DNA of 64,000 bases from Incurvaria masculella (taxonomy: Eukaryota; Arthropoda; Insecta; Lepidoptera; Incurvariidae), in assembly GCA_946894095.1 (NCBI GenBank), contig OX335665.1:5900001-5964000 (forward strand), written 5' to 3'. A program made the position numbers and the translations under genes. Positions 46,201 to 55,490 of the stretch are shown here, piece after piece (position 1 is the first letter of the stretch; each line of letters opens with the position of its first letter). The notes beneath the pieces were generated by a model. That model saw nothing but the letters and a program-made list of their open reading frames with translations, searched no databases and was not told the DNA's origin.

Positions 46201-49200
46201 GAGTTGTTGTTGTATATAATAAGGAACACTTGGAGTCGTCAAAATCTATTCCATGGCAAAAGGCTAAGTTTCAAGTTAAAAGTCACAAACTCACTAGGTA
46301 TACACAGTTATAACCTAACACTTAATATTAACATATGCAGCATTGAAATCTTGCTTTAATTAATATTTATAAATTAATTACTAAATAAGTTCAGAAGTGA
46401 CACGGTGTGATAGTTACGTGCGTATGTATAGTAGTTGCTGAACTTCGAGTAAGCATATTTTAAAACTAATTAGATATCATCAAATAATATTTATATGTGA
46501 ATAATATATTTCTAAAGTATATACTAATCGGTAGTCCGAGTTTGGTTTTGACAGGTTGAAGAAGTATAACCACAGAATATGGGTTTGACGTTTTTACTTG
46601 CCTTCAAAGTTCCATAAATCCAATTTAGGTGACAACTTGGATGACCGTACGGAATGCCATTTAGGGCAACGAACCTTCGATGTTGCGTGTCCCAATTTTG
46701 TAAGCAAACTGACCGGCCGTCGCTACCGTGAGTGTGTAATCACCAAGACTTGGCTACACTGCCACAATACGGATGATTTTTGGTCGCCACTACTCTCCTG
46801 CCTTCCTCTATGGTTAGGATGCTTCATGTTCATGAATCCAAAATTTTGTTTACGTTGCAGCGACACTCGGAAGGTGCGCGTGCTGGTGCCGGGCGCCGGT
46901 CTGGGCCGGCTCGCGTACGAGGTGGCCCGGCTCGGCTACTCGTGCCAGGGCAACGAGATCTCAATGTTCATGCTGATCGCCAGCAACTTCATACTCAACT
47001 TCTGTACGGAGGTGCGTAGTCAGCTTACGTTGCAGCGACACACGGAAGGTGCGCGCGCTGGTGCCGGGCGCCGGTCTGGGCCGGCTCGCGTACGAGGTGG
47101 CCCGGCTGGGCTACTCGTGCCAGGGCAACGAGATCTCAATGTTCATGCTGATCGCCAGCAACTTCATACTCAACTTCTGTACGGAGGTGCGTAGTCAGCT
47201 TACGTTGCAGCGACACACGGAAGGTGCGCGCGCTGGTGCCGGGCGCCGGTCTGGGCCGGCTCGCGTACGAGGTGGCCCGGCTCGGCTACTCGTGCCAGGG
47301 CAACGAGATCTCAATGTTCATGGTGATCGCCAGCAACTTCATACTCAACTTCTGTACGGAGGTGCGTAGTCAGCTTACGTTGCAGCGACACACGGAAGGT
47401 GCGCGCGCTGGTGCCGGGCGCCAGTCTGGGCCGGCTCGCGTACGAGGTGGCCCGGCTCGGCTACTCGTGCCAGGGCAACGAGATCTCAATGTTCATGCTG
47501 ATCGCCAGCAACTTCATACTCAACTTCTGTACGGAGGTGCGTAGTCAGCTTACGTTGCAGCGACACGCGGAAGGTGCTGGTGCCGGGCGCCGGTCTGGGC
47601 CGGCTCGCGTACGAGGTGGCCCGGCTCGGCTACTCGTGCCAGGGCAACGAGATCTCAATGTTCATGCTGATCGCCAGCAACTTCATACTTAACTTCTGTA
47701 CGGAGGTGCGTAGTCAGCTTACGGTGCAGCGACACGCAGAAGGTGCTGGTGCCGGGAGCCGGTCTGGGCCGGCTCGCGTACGAGGTGGCCCGGTTCGGCT
47801 ACTCGTGCCAGGGCAACGAGATCTCAATGTTCATGCTGATCGCCAGCAACTTCATACTTAACTTCTGTACGGAGGTGCGTAGTCAGCTTACGTTGCAGCG
47901 ACACACGGAAGGTGCTGGTGCCGGGCGCCGGTCTGGGACGGCGCCCGGCCATCGAGAATGCGATGTGTTGGGCTATGGGATGTAGGGTTTCTTGCTGTGT
48001 TCTAGCGTCTCTACCATGGAGGACCGGAGCTGCATAATGCTGTCCCTCCGTCCCCTTTCTACATTCGCTCAAGGTGCAGGCAGAGCACGCACCCATTCAC
48101 AGAACCAACCGACCCTCTAGATCCTTTATTTATAGTGTCAGTAAACAATGATATCAATTTCCTGCCAAGGTATTCACCCCAAAGATCAACAGAGGGGTTC
48201 TGCAAACACGGTGTTAAGGATGTTCCGTCCCATACAATGTTTTTATTACACAGAACGCAAAAGGCACGAATTCGTCAAAAATATTAAATATAGCCGTAGT
48301 TGCAGCGAAAACATATTCACAATTTCATGTTTAATGGTTTCGTTGTAATTGCCGATTAGAAGTTTTACACCGTTAGATGGCGCTGTTAAATAAAAATCGT
48401 ATTTAAATAAATTGTAACAAAACCAATAATCCTGAAATTGTGAAATTGTTTTCGCTGCAAGTAATATGACTATATTAAACTTTTATTATTAATTCGTGGC
48501 TTAAAGTGCAATACTTTTTGCGTTCTGTGTGCAAACAACTTTATATGGGTCGGAACAGCCTTAAGGAGCACCTGGCCGGTCGGTATGGTTTTCGCAGCCC
48601 CCCTGAAAGTTCGAAAGCCCATGTGCGTCATTGGGAATCTCAATAGATCCTGCCGCCATATGCCGTGCTTAACATAAAATAGTAATAATAATATCATGAC
48701 TGTGGGTGTGGTAATAAGCAACGTAAAAAAATATTGTCCCTGCAGAAGGAGCGTCACACGTTCTACCCGTGGCTGACGCACTTCAACAACAACCTGACGT
48801 GCGAGCACCAGGCGCTGCCCGTGCGCATCCCGGACGCGCTGCTCTCCGACCTGCCGCACCCGGAGGACTTCAGGATGGTCGCCGGTGACTTCCTCAATGT
48901 GCGTACACAATTTTTAGGTCTCAGCAAATATCACGAAATTAATTTCTCCGCAAGAATCAGTGTAAAATTGCGAGAAAAACAAAATCTAATGTAAAGAAAA
49001 AAAAAACAAAAGAAAATAAAAAACCACTTAGCAACGCAATTTAACAAGTTAAACACCGGATTTAGACGCATCAGCATATGCTACCTGTCTAAAACTTATA
49101 AATAAATAAAACTGGACTAAATTAAGTAAAACATGTTTCTCACAAAATATAGAAGCGTCCCTCGTCCTTATGTGATGAATAACCTGTTTGAATAAATCCA

Positions 49201-52200
49201 ACGCCATCAAGTACAGATTAACGTATTTACACTAAAATACAACTTAACCGGAGAGGCCTACGCCAGGCATCCGTCACTCCTAAATACCTACTGAGATCTT
49301 CACCTACGGCGCTCGGGAACCCGAGGTTCCAAATTCAGTCAGGGCCGCCGCGCGCACACGCTCGCACGTCCACTACGTCCAATCGATCAGTCGTTTCGAA
49401 ATGCGCACTTTCGCCGTTTTTATTCGTAATAATGTCTAATCATCATAAAATTAAATATAATAACTGTTGCGTGAACGGATGTCATAGTACAAGAAAGAAT
49501 TTGAAGTTACTTTTCTTTACGCTTCCGAAATATTCTGAAAGGAGAGTTTGTTTTTTTAGTTTAGGTTTATTGACGTTTTGCCTTTATGTAGGTAGGTATG
49601 TGGTATAGTGTTATGAGGGGCCTATTGAATTGACATGTATTTAACTGGTATCAGCACAGCACTTTTTTATACATTAGGTAGTATTTATCCATGTATTACA
49701 AGGAAAAACAACATAAATTGGTTTTGCCTAGTGAAACAATAATGGGCAATCATTCGTGGCAGCTCCATGTAGTTGGTTTTTAGGGTTCCGTACCCAAAGG
49801 GTGAAAACTAAGCCTCCGCTGTCCGTCCGTATCTCAGGAACCGTAATAGGTAGGCAGCTGAAATTTTCACAGAGTGTGTAATTATTTTGCCGCTAGAACA
49901 ACAAATAGGTCAAATAAAAAAATAATAAAAGTTAAAGGGGGGCATACAAAAAAAAAAAGATTTTTGTTTGATCTTGTACGATGGTACGGAACCCTTCTTG
50001 TGTGAGCCCGACTCGCACTTGGCCGGTTTTTGCCATACCAGGACCTTCCTTTCATGAGCACGGCGACATTGAACTGAATGGAAAACACGGACAATGTTTT
50101 ATTACCGTTTCGACCACCTTTTTATCAAATGTGATATTATCAACCCGGCCAATAACAACAATAACCCGCACAATACCAAATAATACTGTTTGGCGGCGGC
50201 AGTGTGTGATAACCCTAGCGCAAGCCGCATTCGAGCGATATGGGGCGGGTGAGCGACGACGCATTTCATCTCGCCGCCGCGCCGGCAATGAGCGACGTAA
50301 TAAATACTTTATAATAAGGACATTTAGGATGAAAATTGAAAAATTACTGTCGGGGAGTGCAACTTCTGTGCGTAGCACTATTAGTTATTCTGTGCCTACG
50401 CCGCAGAGACTACTACTAAAATAAATTAACTTACATATACATTCATTCATAGTTATTCATGTAACCATTATAATATCATAACACTATAATATCATAAAAT
50501 AGTCTAATATTATTTGTCAAGATTGAATTGTAATAGAAATAAAGGCTATTTTTATTTTATTTACTACTTAAACTATTAAATATATTTTAGAAATTTGCGA
50601 TTGAAACCCGCCGCGAGTGTGATGGGAACGATCCCGCCGTCGACTTCGTTCGAGGAAATATTTTACCTAACTGGCTAGGTTTTACATTCACTTTGGTTTA
50701 ATATGTTTTAGATTTAAGTTTTTATTTATATGTGGTAGGCCTGATTTTTCAATAGTCAGATAAACAGCCAGATAACTATTCCACAGATTTATTTACGCGT
50801 CTGCTTATCGATCCGATATAATAAGCCCATATGTTAAGTAGTAAAATGATAGTCCGATAATTGTGATAGAATATATAATTCTCCGGCAATGACTATCCGT
50901 CTTTTGACCAATGTGAATTTGTACTATCAGTCCGATAAGTACTATCTGAGAATTGAAAAATCGCCCTTGGTTAATTTTTTCTGTTATTAAATAAAACGTT
51001 ACCTAGTTTTAGAAATTGTAGTCGTGAGGGTAATAGGTGTGATATTCGTCAGGCGTACACGGAGCACAACCGCTGGCACTGTGTCACAACCTGCTTCTTC
51101 ATCGACTGCGCGCCCAACGTGGTCGTGTTTGTCGAGCGGATCTTCAACATCCTGCGGCCGGGCGGCGTCTGGATCAACCTGGGCCCGCTGCTCTACCACT
51201 ACAGGTGAGCGAAGCGAGACACGATTTTTAGGGTTCCGTACCGAAACGATGGATCCGTGCCGATGGAATCCTATTACTAAGCCTCTGTTGTCCGTCCGTA
51301 CAGGGCTGTATCTTACGAACCGTAATAGGTCTTGGTAGCCCAGTGTTAATACTCCGTTGAGGATGCGTTGGAGGACAAAAATATTCGTTCTAGAGTCTGA
51401 CCACTGACTTACTTTTAAAAACGGAAATAACTTTAACTTGATAATATTTTATTTTTTCCGATCCAAACAATGTTTTTTTTACACAGAACGCAAAAAGTAT
51501 TGCACTTTAAGGCACGAATTCATCAAAAATATTAAATATAGCCATAGTAGTTGCAGCGAAAACATATTCTCAATTTCAGGTTTAATGGTTTCGTTATAAT
51601 TGCCGATTAGAAGTTTTACACCGTTAGATGGCGCTGTTAAATAAAAATCGTATTTAAATAAATTGTAACAAAATCAATAATCCTGAAATTGTGAAATAGT
51701 TTTCGCTGCAAGTAATATGACTATGTTAAACTTTTATTATTAATTCGTGGCTTAAAGTGCAATACTTTTTGCGTTATGTGTGCAAACAACTTTATATGGG
51801 TCGGAACAGCCTTAAGGTGTCCCTTCCCGTCGGGACTAACTCATTCGCGGGCACGGTACAAAACCGTGCAATTGCGCTCTGGGTCCTTCTATTTTCAAAG
51901 AAAAAGACAGGCTGATGATGAGGATGCAAAATGCCCACAAAGCAGGCAATGCACATAGTGTTTGATTTGGTAAGATTTACGAAAATTTTAAATACAAAAC
52001 AACTTATAGCTAAAAGTAAACCAAGACCGCTGTAGGTAAACACTCTAACAAAAACTAAATTAATTGTAAATTTTTATGAAACAAGCTACGTCTGATGACT
52101 AATCTTTTTCAGATGTATAGATTTTATCGTTGAGTAATCCACCTCCAAAATTATTGTATGAAACACGCGCAAAATTCGAACTTTCTGACCTTAAAACTTA

Positions 52201-54630
52201 GAAACCAAACACAATTGTACAATGCCAACGGTCATCAGACATCTAGTTCGATCAAATAAAGCTATTTTGAGCAAAATTTGGGATCTCAGACAAGAAATAT
52301 GGGCGTGATCTTCTTTCCCCGTTTGTATGGGGAGTTGAGCGGAATGACCCACCTTAAACGCCAATTTGGGTGTCAAGCCGGACTAGGTGCTCTAAAAAAG
52401 ACAGGACGTATCCTCACATAAATGTACCCGCTTCATGTTGACAGTGACATGCCGGAGGTGGACAGTATCGAGCCGCCGTACGACGTCCTCATCGACATCA
52501 TCAAAGACGTTGGCTTCATTGTCGAGGTGAGAATACGCGCAGCGTCCATTTGACTGCCGACAGGCGTTGAATCCCGGGACCAGAGTAAAGCACCGCGAAG
52601 ATGACATGTTAGTTTGGTATGCCCATGATGTTCTCTACAGATCCTGCAGTCTGTATTTTTCTCCCAGTGTTGCAAGAGACAACTGCTGATTGAGTGCTCC
52701 GTACCTAAGGGAGCGTTCATAAACCACGTGGTGGGTGGGGAGGGGTCTGGATTTCGGTCACGTTTGGTCACGAGGGGGGCGGGGGGTGCTGGCCCGAATC
52801 ATGTGACGGAATGTACAAAGCCAAGTTGTGCCGTGCCGAGCAGAAGTGCCGAAATAGCAAGCTTTTCGAATAATTGTGTAGAATGTCACGTAACTTGGGA
52901 AAGGAGGGGGGGTTAAAAAGTAAAATCGGTCACGTGGTTTACGAACCACGGAGGTCCACCTGGATCGGAGGTCCAAAACGAGGAGCACTGGCAAACAAAT
53001 TATTCCCATTTTTTTTTTTCATATTTTCCCAGGGTAGTCATAAACCGGCCTACCACCTGGTTCCCGCGTGACGGTACACCCTACCTTTCTGGTTACGGAC
53101 ATATTAGGTTGGGGAAAAAGTTTCTTCGCATTTTTTAAGAAAATTCAAAACATTTTTTAATATGGTTTATTTACATTTAACTAAAGTATGTAGGTACCAT
53201 TTTGTTCGATAACTTTTTGCCATCTTGTAGGTAGGGACATGATCCCATTGCTATAGAAATATTGGGACTTCTGATCAATATACCGCGACAAGTGGTTTTG
53301 GCAGTCCTCTCGTGATGTTAACCTGACACTGCCTAAAGAATTCTGAAGAGACCTAAACAGGTGGAAATCTGAAGGTGCAAGGTCAGGACTATACGGTGGA
53401 TGCATTAACACCTCCCAGCCAAACTCTCTTAGTTTTTGCTGAGTGGCTAAAGATGTGTGAGGTCTAGCGTTATCATGATGAAAAACCACACCCCTTCTGT
53501 TGATTAATTCCGGCCGCTTTCTTTCAACTTCTTGCTTTAATCTCATCAGTTGTTCGCAGTAGAGTTCAGAATCGATGGTCCTGCCTGGTGGTAACAGCTC
53601 ATAATGAATAATGCCCTTCCAATCCCACCACACACACAGCATCACCTTGTTGCGAGTTAACCCGGGTTTCGCCACAGTCTGTGAAGCTTGACCGGCCTTT
53701 GACCACGACCTTTTTCGCACGTTCTTGTCGTACGTGATCCACTTTTCATCACCAGTTATCAGCTTCTTCAAAAATGGTTCGGTTTCATTACGTCGTAGTA
53801 AAGAATCACAAATGAGTACACGGTTCATTAGGTTTCTTTCAGTGAGCTCGTGAGGTACCCAAATATCGAGCTTTTTTGTGTACCCAGTTTTTTTCAAATG
53901 CGCCAAAACTGTTTTGTGGTCAATTCCTAGTTCTTCAGCTACGTCGTAACTACTGATATGCCGATCTTGCTCCACTTTTTCAAAAATGGCATCCATTTTA
54001 TCCGTAATAGGGCGACCAGAGCGACGTGCATCTTTGACATCAAAATTTCCGGATTGAAAACGCTTAAACCAAATTTGTGCTACTCTCACAGACACTGCAC
54101 TAGGTCCATAAACATCGCAAATTTTTTTCGCGGCAAGCGTTTTATTGTTGCATTTTTACCTTGTTTGTAGTAAAATTTTAAAATGTATCGAATTTCTTCA
54201 TTAGATTCACTCATTTTGACAGTACGAAAAACAAATGAGAATCACACATTTTCCTAATTTGAATTTGGAATTATGTTCTTTAAAATTTAAACTTTCAATG
54301 ATACCAAAACCAGCCAGATACAAATAGTATAGCCAAAGAGATTTTATTACAAGTTCATACATACTATAATGCGAAAAGACTTTTTCCCCGACCTATTATA
54401 AAAAAAAAGGTACTTTTTTCCTCCACTCCAACTAATCACCGTGCACGTCGCTCGCGCAGAAGGAGCAGACGGGCGTGCGCACCGAGTACGCGACCAACGC
54501 CAACTCGATGGAGCGCCACAGCTACAGCTCGGTGATGTTCGTGTGCCGCAAGCCGCACGGCGCCGTGACGCGGCCGCCGCCGGACGCCGCGCACGCGCCG
54601 TACGTGCTGCGCAATGGGCGCCCGCTCTGA
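40094..54630 (+). CDS. CARNMT1: Carnosine N-methyltransferase (nine exons)
   Basis: Nine exons join with conserved GT-AG sites and matching phases to 409 codons plus stop, the length of the human enzyme. The protein is a SAM-dependent methyltransferase of the N2227/UPF0586 family that makes anserine from carnosine in vertebrates; the insect substrate is not certain. Exons 1-2: acidic N-terminus and helix ([16 protein letters not shown]). Exons 3-4: [17 protein letters not shown], typical of the family. Exon 5: motif I ([16 protein letters not shown], about residue 178) and [13 protein letters not shown]. Exon 6: [16 protein letters not shown]. Exon 7: [10 protein letters not shown] and [16 protein letters not shown]. 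Exons 8-9: [25 protein letters not shown]. Introns are crowded with repeats. Oddity: exon 5 is multiplied (46861-47940). It ends tail to tail with KTI12. Confidence 0.93.
40231..41188. other. CARNMT1 intron 1, left part
   Basis: AT-rich intron with a tiny GTATTCAGAG MITE at 40311-40408. Nothing else recognised. Confidence 0.5.
41189..43472. mobile_element. TTAA MITE family 1 copies around a LINE
   Basis: The left part of a family 1 MITE runs from TTAA 41189 to about 41585 in plus orientation, stops, and the LINE 41585-42960 follows. From 42961 to 43374 the same MITE left part appears inverted, ending TTGGGCCACCTTAA, and 43375-43472 is the right part in plus orientation, ending GACCTTAA. So either two MITEs flank the LINE, or one was partly inverted. 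Confidence 0.65.
41585..42960 (+). pseudogene. 5'-truncated CR1-like LINE in CARNMT1 intron 1
   Basis: An open frame of about 360 codons (to TAA at 42668) carries the last RT blocks: [43 protein letters not shown] (catalytic Asp pair) and the C-terminal [12 protein letters not shown]. No endonuclease or N-terminal RT. The 3' end is a (TTGAT)n tail at 42940-42960, as in CR1-clade elements that end in short tandem repeats. The long uninterrupted frame suggests a fairly recent insertion. Confidence 0.85.
43528..43648 (+). CDS. CARNMT1: CARNMT1 exon 2
   Basis: Acceptor CTTTTTCAG|G, donor GTCGAG|GTATGT. Encodes [20 protein letters not shown] and [13 protein letters not shown]. Confidence 0.88.
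43722..44092. mobile_element. MITE with GGCGTTTACG terminal repeats, copy 2
   Basis: Starts GTCCAGAGTGGGCAGTC and ends ACTACCGGCTCTGA, with inverted arms (AAATTGGCGTTTACGGCAAA). Same family as 12547-12903. It lies in CARNMT1 intron 2. Confidence 0.75.
44093..44853. other. CARNMT1 intron 2, right part
   Basis: Contains a short CAAGCTTGTCTTA direct repeat at 44098-44155 and a SINE tail at 44630-44785 (GAAGGTCCTGGCATGGCACC). No gene. Confidence 0.5.
44854..44997 (+). CDS. CARNMT1: CARNMT1 exon 3
   Basis: Acceptor CACCAG|GTGAAC, donor AATAGG|GTGGGT; 48 codons, [19 protein letters not shown] then a Pro/Ala-rich linker (GC-rich, in contrast to the flanks). Confidence 0.85.
44998..45357. other. 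CARNMT1 intron 3
   Basis: A 360-bp intron. A GGGGCGTCCATAAATTACGT motif at 45060 resembles 52711-52730, part of a dispersed non-coding repeat. Confidence 0.5.
45358..45476 (+). CDS. CARNMT1: CARNMT1 exon 4
   Basis: Acceptor GCGTCAG|GTG, donor AAGGG|GTGAGT. Encodes [16 protein letters not shown] and [19 protein letters not shown]. Confidence 0.9.
45477..46860. other. CARNMT1 intron 4
   Basis: Holds a reversed SINE (45597-45835), arms of the GGCGTTTACG MITE (45850-45915 and 46530-46640), and a 17-bp minisatellite (GGTGTGTGAGGGTGTTT, about five units) at 46093-46180. Open frames here are not genes. Confidence 0.6.
46850..47940 (+). repeat. CARNMT1: Tandem array of CARNMT1 exon 5 (six copies plus a partial)
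   Basis: Exon copies: 46861-47011, 47036-47186, 47211-47361, 47386-47536 (151 nt each), 47561-47705 and 47730-47874 (145 nt), and a broken one from 47899 to about 47940. Spacers are 24 nt (GTGCGTAGTCAGC...GCAG). All six full copies keep acceptor, donor and frame. Copies 2-4 change one Val to Ala before the loop; copy 3 changes Leu to Val; copy 4 changes the motif GAGLG to GASLG; copies 5 and 6 lack two codons; copy 6 has RFG for RLG. Read through, the 175-nt step shifts the frame, so the overlapping ORFs here are not proteins. Confidence 0.95.
46861..47011 (+). CDS. CARNMT1: CARNMT1 exon 5, copy 1
   Basis: Acceptor TTACGTTGCAG|C, donor ACGGAG|GTGCGT; 151 nt, entering with one base of a codon. 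Encodes the SAM-binding loop [16 protein letters not shown] and [16 protein letters not shown]. This is the first of six full copies and the one closest to exon 4. Confidence 0.9.
48010..48670 (+). pseudogene. LINE 3' end split by a TTAA MITE
   Basis: 48010-48213 and 48565-48670 together match the non-LTR 3' end at 21790-22150 (CAGAACCAACCGACCCTCTA; TTCGCAGCCCCCCTGAAAG). The MITE 48214-48564 is inserted at a TTAA inside it. In CARNMT1 intron 5. Confidence 0.65.
48214..48564. mobile_element. TTAA-flanked MITE, family 2, copy 1
   Basis: TTAA at 48214-48217 and 48561-48564. Terminal repeats TTAAGGATGTTCCG and (complement of the right end) TTAAGGCTGTTCCG; an inner inverted pair ACACAGAACGCAAAA. 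Non-coding. Confidence 0.8.
48746..48898 (+). CDS. CARNMT1: CARNMT1 exon 6
   Basis: Acceptor CCCTGCAG|AAG, donor CTCAAT|GTGCGT; 51 codons, [16 protein letters not shown] to [10 protein letters not shown]. Confidence 0.92.
49432..49548 (+). pseudogene. Possible THAP zinc-finger exon (fragment)
   Basis: From the ATG at 49432 the frame reads [18 protein letters not shown] then [11 protein letters not shown], the beginning of a THAP-type C2CH finger (first Cys pair and the FP-like turn). The rest of the finger, with the second Cys/His pair, is not found in frame. It may be the first exon of a P-element-like transposase or of a small host gene nested in CARNMT1 intron 6. Confidence 0.35.
49779..50032 (-). 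repeat. Dispersed repeat with GTTCCG ends
   Basis: Reverse copy of the family at 6630-6905, from TTTTAGGGTTCCGTACCC to CCGACTCGCACTTGGCCGG, followed directly by a reversed SINE fragment to 50152. Confidence 0.7.
51053..51204 (+). CDS. CARNMT1: CARNMT1 exon 7
   Basis: Acceptor TTCGTCAG|GCG, donor CTACAG|GTGAGC. Encodes [18 protein letters not shown] and [20 protein letters not shown], the best-conserved part of the family. The antisense ORF here is a shadow. Confidence 0.95.
51228..51335 (-). repeat. Dispersed GTTCCG repeat, fragment
   Basis: Begins 23 bp after the exon 7 donor (TTTTTAGGGTTCCGTACCG) and stops after CGAACCGTAATAGGT. Confidence 0.6.
51470..51815. mobile_element. TTAA-flanked MITE, family 2, copy 2
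   Basis: Matches 48214-48564 (TTTACACAGAACGCAAAAAG at the left, GGGTCGGAACAGCCTTAA at the right). Its right TTAA (51812-51815) is also the left TTAA of the next MITE. The far left end is worn. Confidence 0.75.
51812..52357 (+). mobile_element. TTAA-flanked MITE, family 1, full copy
   Basis: TTAAGGTGTCCCTTCCCG at the left, GACCCACCTTAA at the right, internal CACGGTACAAAACCGTG hairpin. In CARNMT1 intron 7, inserted at the end of another MITE. Confidence 0.85.
52445..52526 (+). CDS. CARNMT1: CARNMT1 exon 8
   Basis: Acceptor GTTGACAG|T, donor [32 protein letters not shown], then DVGFIVE. Confidence 0.9.
52527..53101. other. CARNMT1 intron 8, left part
   Basis: No gene; a stretch from 52705 to 52960 (GAGCGTTCATAAACCACGTG) looks like a dispersed repeat with inverted ends (ACGTGGTTTACGAACC). 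Confidence 0.4.
53102..54398 (-). mobile_element. cecropia-type mariner, copy 1 (frameshifted)
   Basis: 1293 bp between TA duplications (53102-53103 and 54397-54398), terminal repeats TTAGGTTGGGGAAAAAGT and its near complement. The minus-strand transposase is open for 304 codons (54095-53181) with the DD34D residues in [19 protein letters not shown] and SPDLAPSD, but the N-terminal 37 or so codons are out of frame because the sequence near 54125-54145 has extra bases relative to copy 2. So it is probably dead. Lies in CARNMT1 intron 8, antisense to the gene. Confidence 0.92.
54460..54630 (+). CDS. CARNMT1: CARNMT1 exon 9 (terminal)
   Basis: Acceptor TCGCGCAG|AAG. Encodes [20 protein letters not shown] and VCRKP, then a Pro/Ala-rich tail not found in vertebrates and TGA at 54628. 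Confidence 0.92.
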   Translation, partial: KEQTGVRTEYATNANSMERHSYSSVMFVCRKPHGAVTRPPPDAAHAPYVLRNGRPL

Positions 54631-54631
54631 G

Positions 54632-55490
54632 CTGACCGCCGCCGTAGACCCAGCATAGCACGCTGTGCTTACAAGACGAACAAAGTGCGGGAGTGAGACG
54701 TCAACTCAACGTACCACTACCGCGAGTTAGAGAGAGAGAGGGAACATACCCACAGCTGACCACCACCATAACCCTAGCATAGCACGCTGTGCTTACAAGA
54801 CGAACAGAGTGCGGGAGTGAGACGTCAACTCAACGTACCACTACCGCGAGTTAGAGAGAGAGGGAACATACCCACAGCTGACCGCCACCATAGACCTAGC
54901 ATAGCACGCTGTGCTTACAAGACAAACAGAGTGCGGGAGTGAGACGTCATCTCAACGTACCACTACCGTGAGTTAGAGATGAAACACACCCACTGCTGAC
55001 CGCCACCATAGACCTAGCTTAGCGCGCTGTGCTTACAAGACGAACAGAGTGCGGGAGTGAGGCGTCAACTCAAGTACCACTAAGTTAGAGAGAGATGGAA
55101 CAAACGTACAGCTGAGCCACCATAGACCTAGCTTAGCGCGCTGTGCTTACAAGACGAACAGAGTGCGGGAGTGAGGCGTCAACTCAAGTACCACTAAGTT
55201 AGAGAGAGATGGAACAAACGTACAGCTGAGCCACCATAGACCTAGCTTAGCGCGCTGTGCTTACAAGACGAACAGAGTGCGGGAGTGAGGCGTCAACTCA
55301 AGTACCACTAAGTTAGAGAGAGATGGAACAAACGTACAGCTGAGCCACCATAGACCTAGCTTAGCGCGCTGTGCTTACAAGACGAACAGAGTGCGGGAGT
55401 GAGGCATCAACTCAAGTACCACTAAGTTAGAGAGAGATGGAACAAACTTACAGCTGAGCCACCATAGACCTAGGTATAGCGCACAGTGAT
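54632..55490 (+). repeat. Minisatellite in the CARNMT1 3' UTR
   Basis: Unit starts (GCTGA.C.CCACCATAGACC) at 54632, 54755, 54877, 54995, 55111, 55225, 55339 and 55453, so seven full units and a partial one. Units shrink from 123 to 114 bp; the last three full ones are nearly identical. Each contains GCTGTGCTTACAAGACGAAC and a GAGAGAG run. The array begins on the base after the stop codon plus one. Confidence 0.95.

Larger units (their letters stand above)
48899..51052. other. CARNMT1 intron 6
   Basis: Apart from the THAP-like exon (49432), a reversed GTTCCG repeat (49779-50032) and a SINE scrap (50030-50152), this holds AT-rich DNA and a GC-rich patch at 49300-49400 that could be the promoter of the THAP fragment. 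No CARNMT1 coding sequence. Confidence 0.5.

Noticed and set aside
46598..47985. Chain of overlapping ORFs of 80-198 codons
   Set aside because: They are frame-shifted readings through the exon 5 array and its 24-nt spacers, not proteins.
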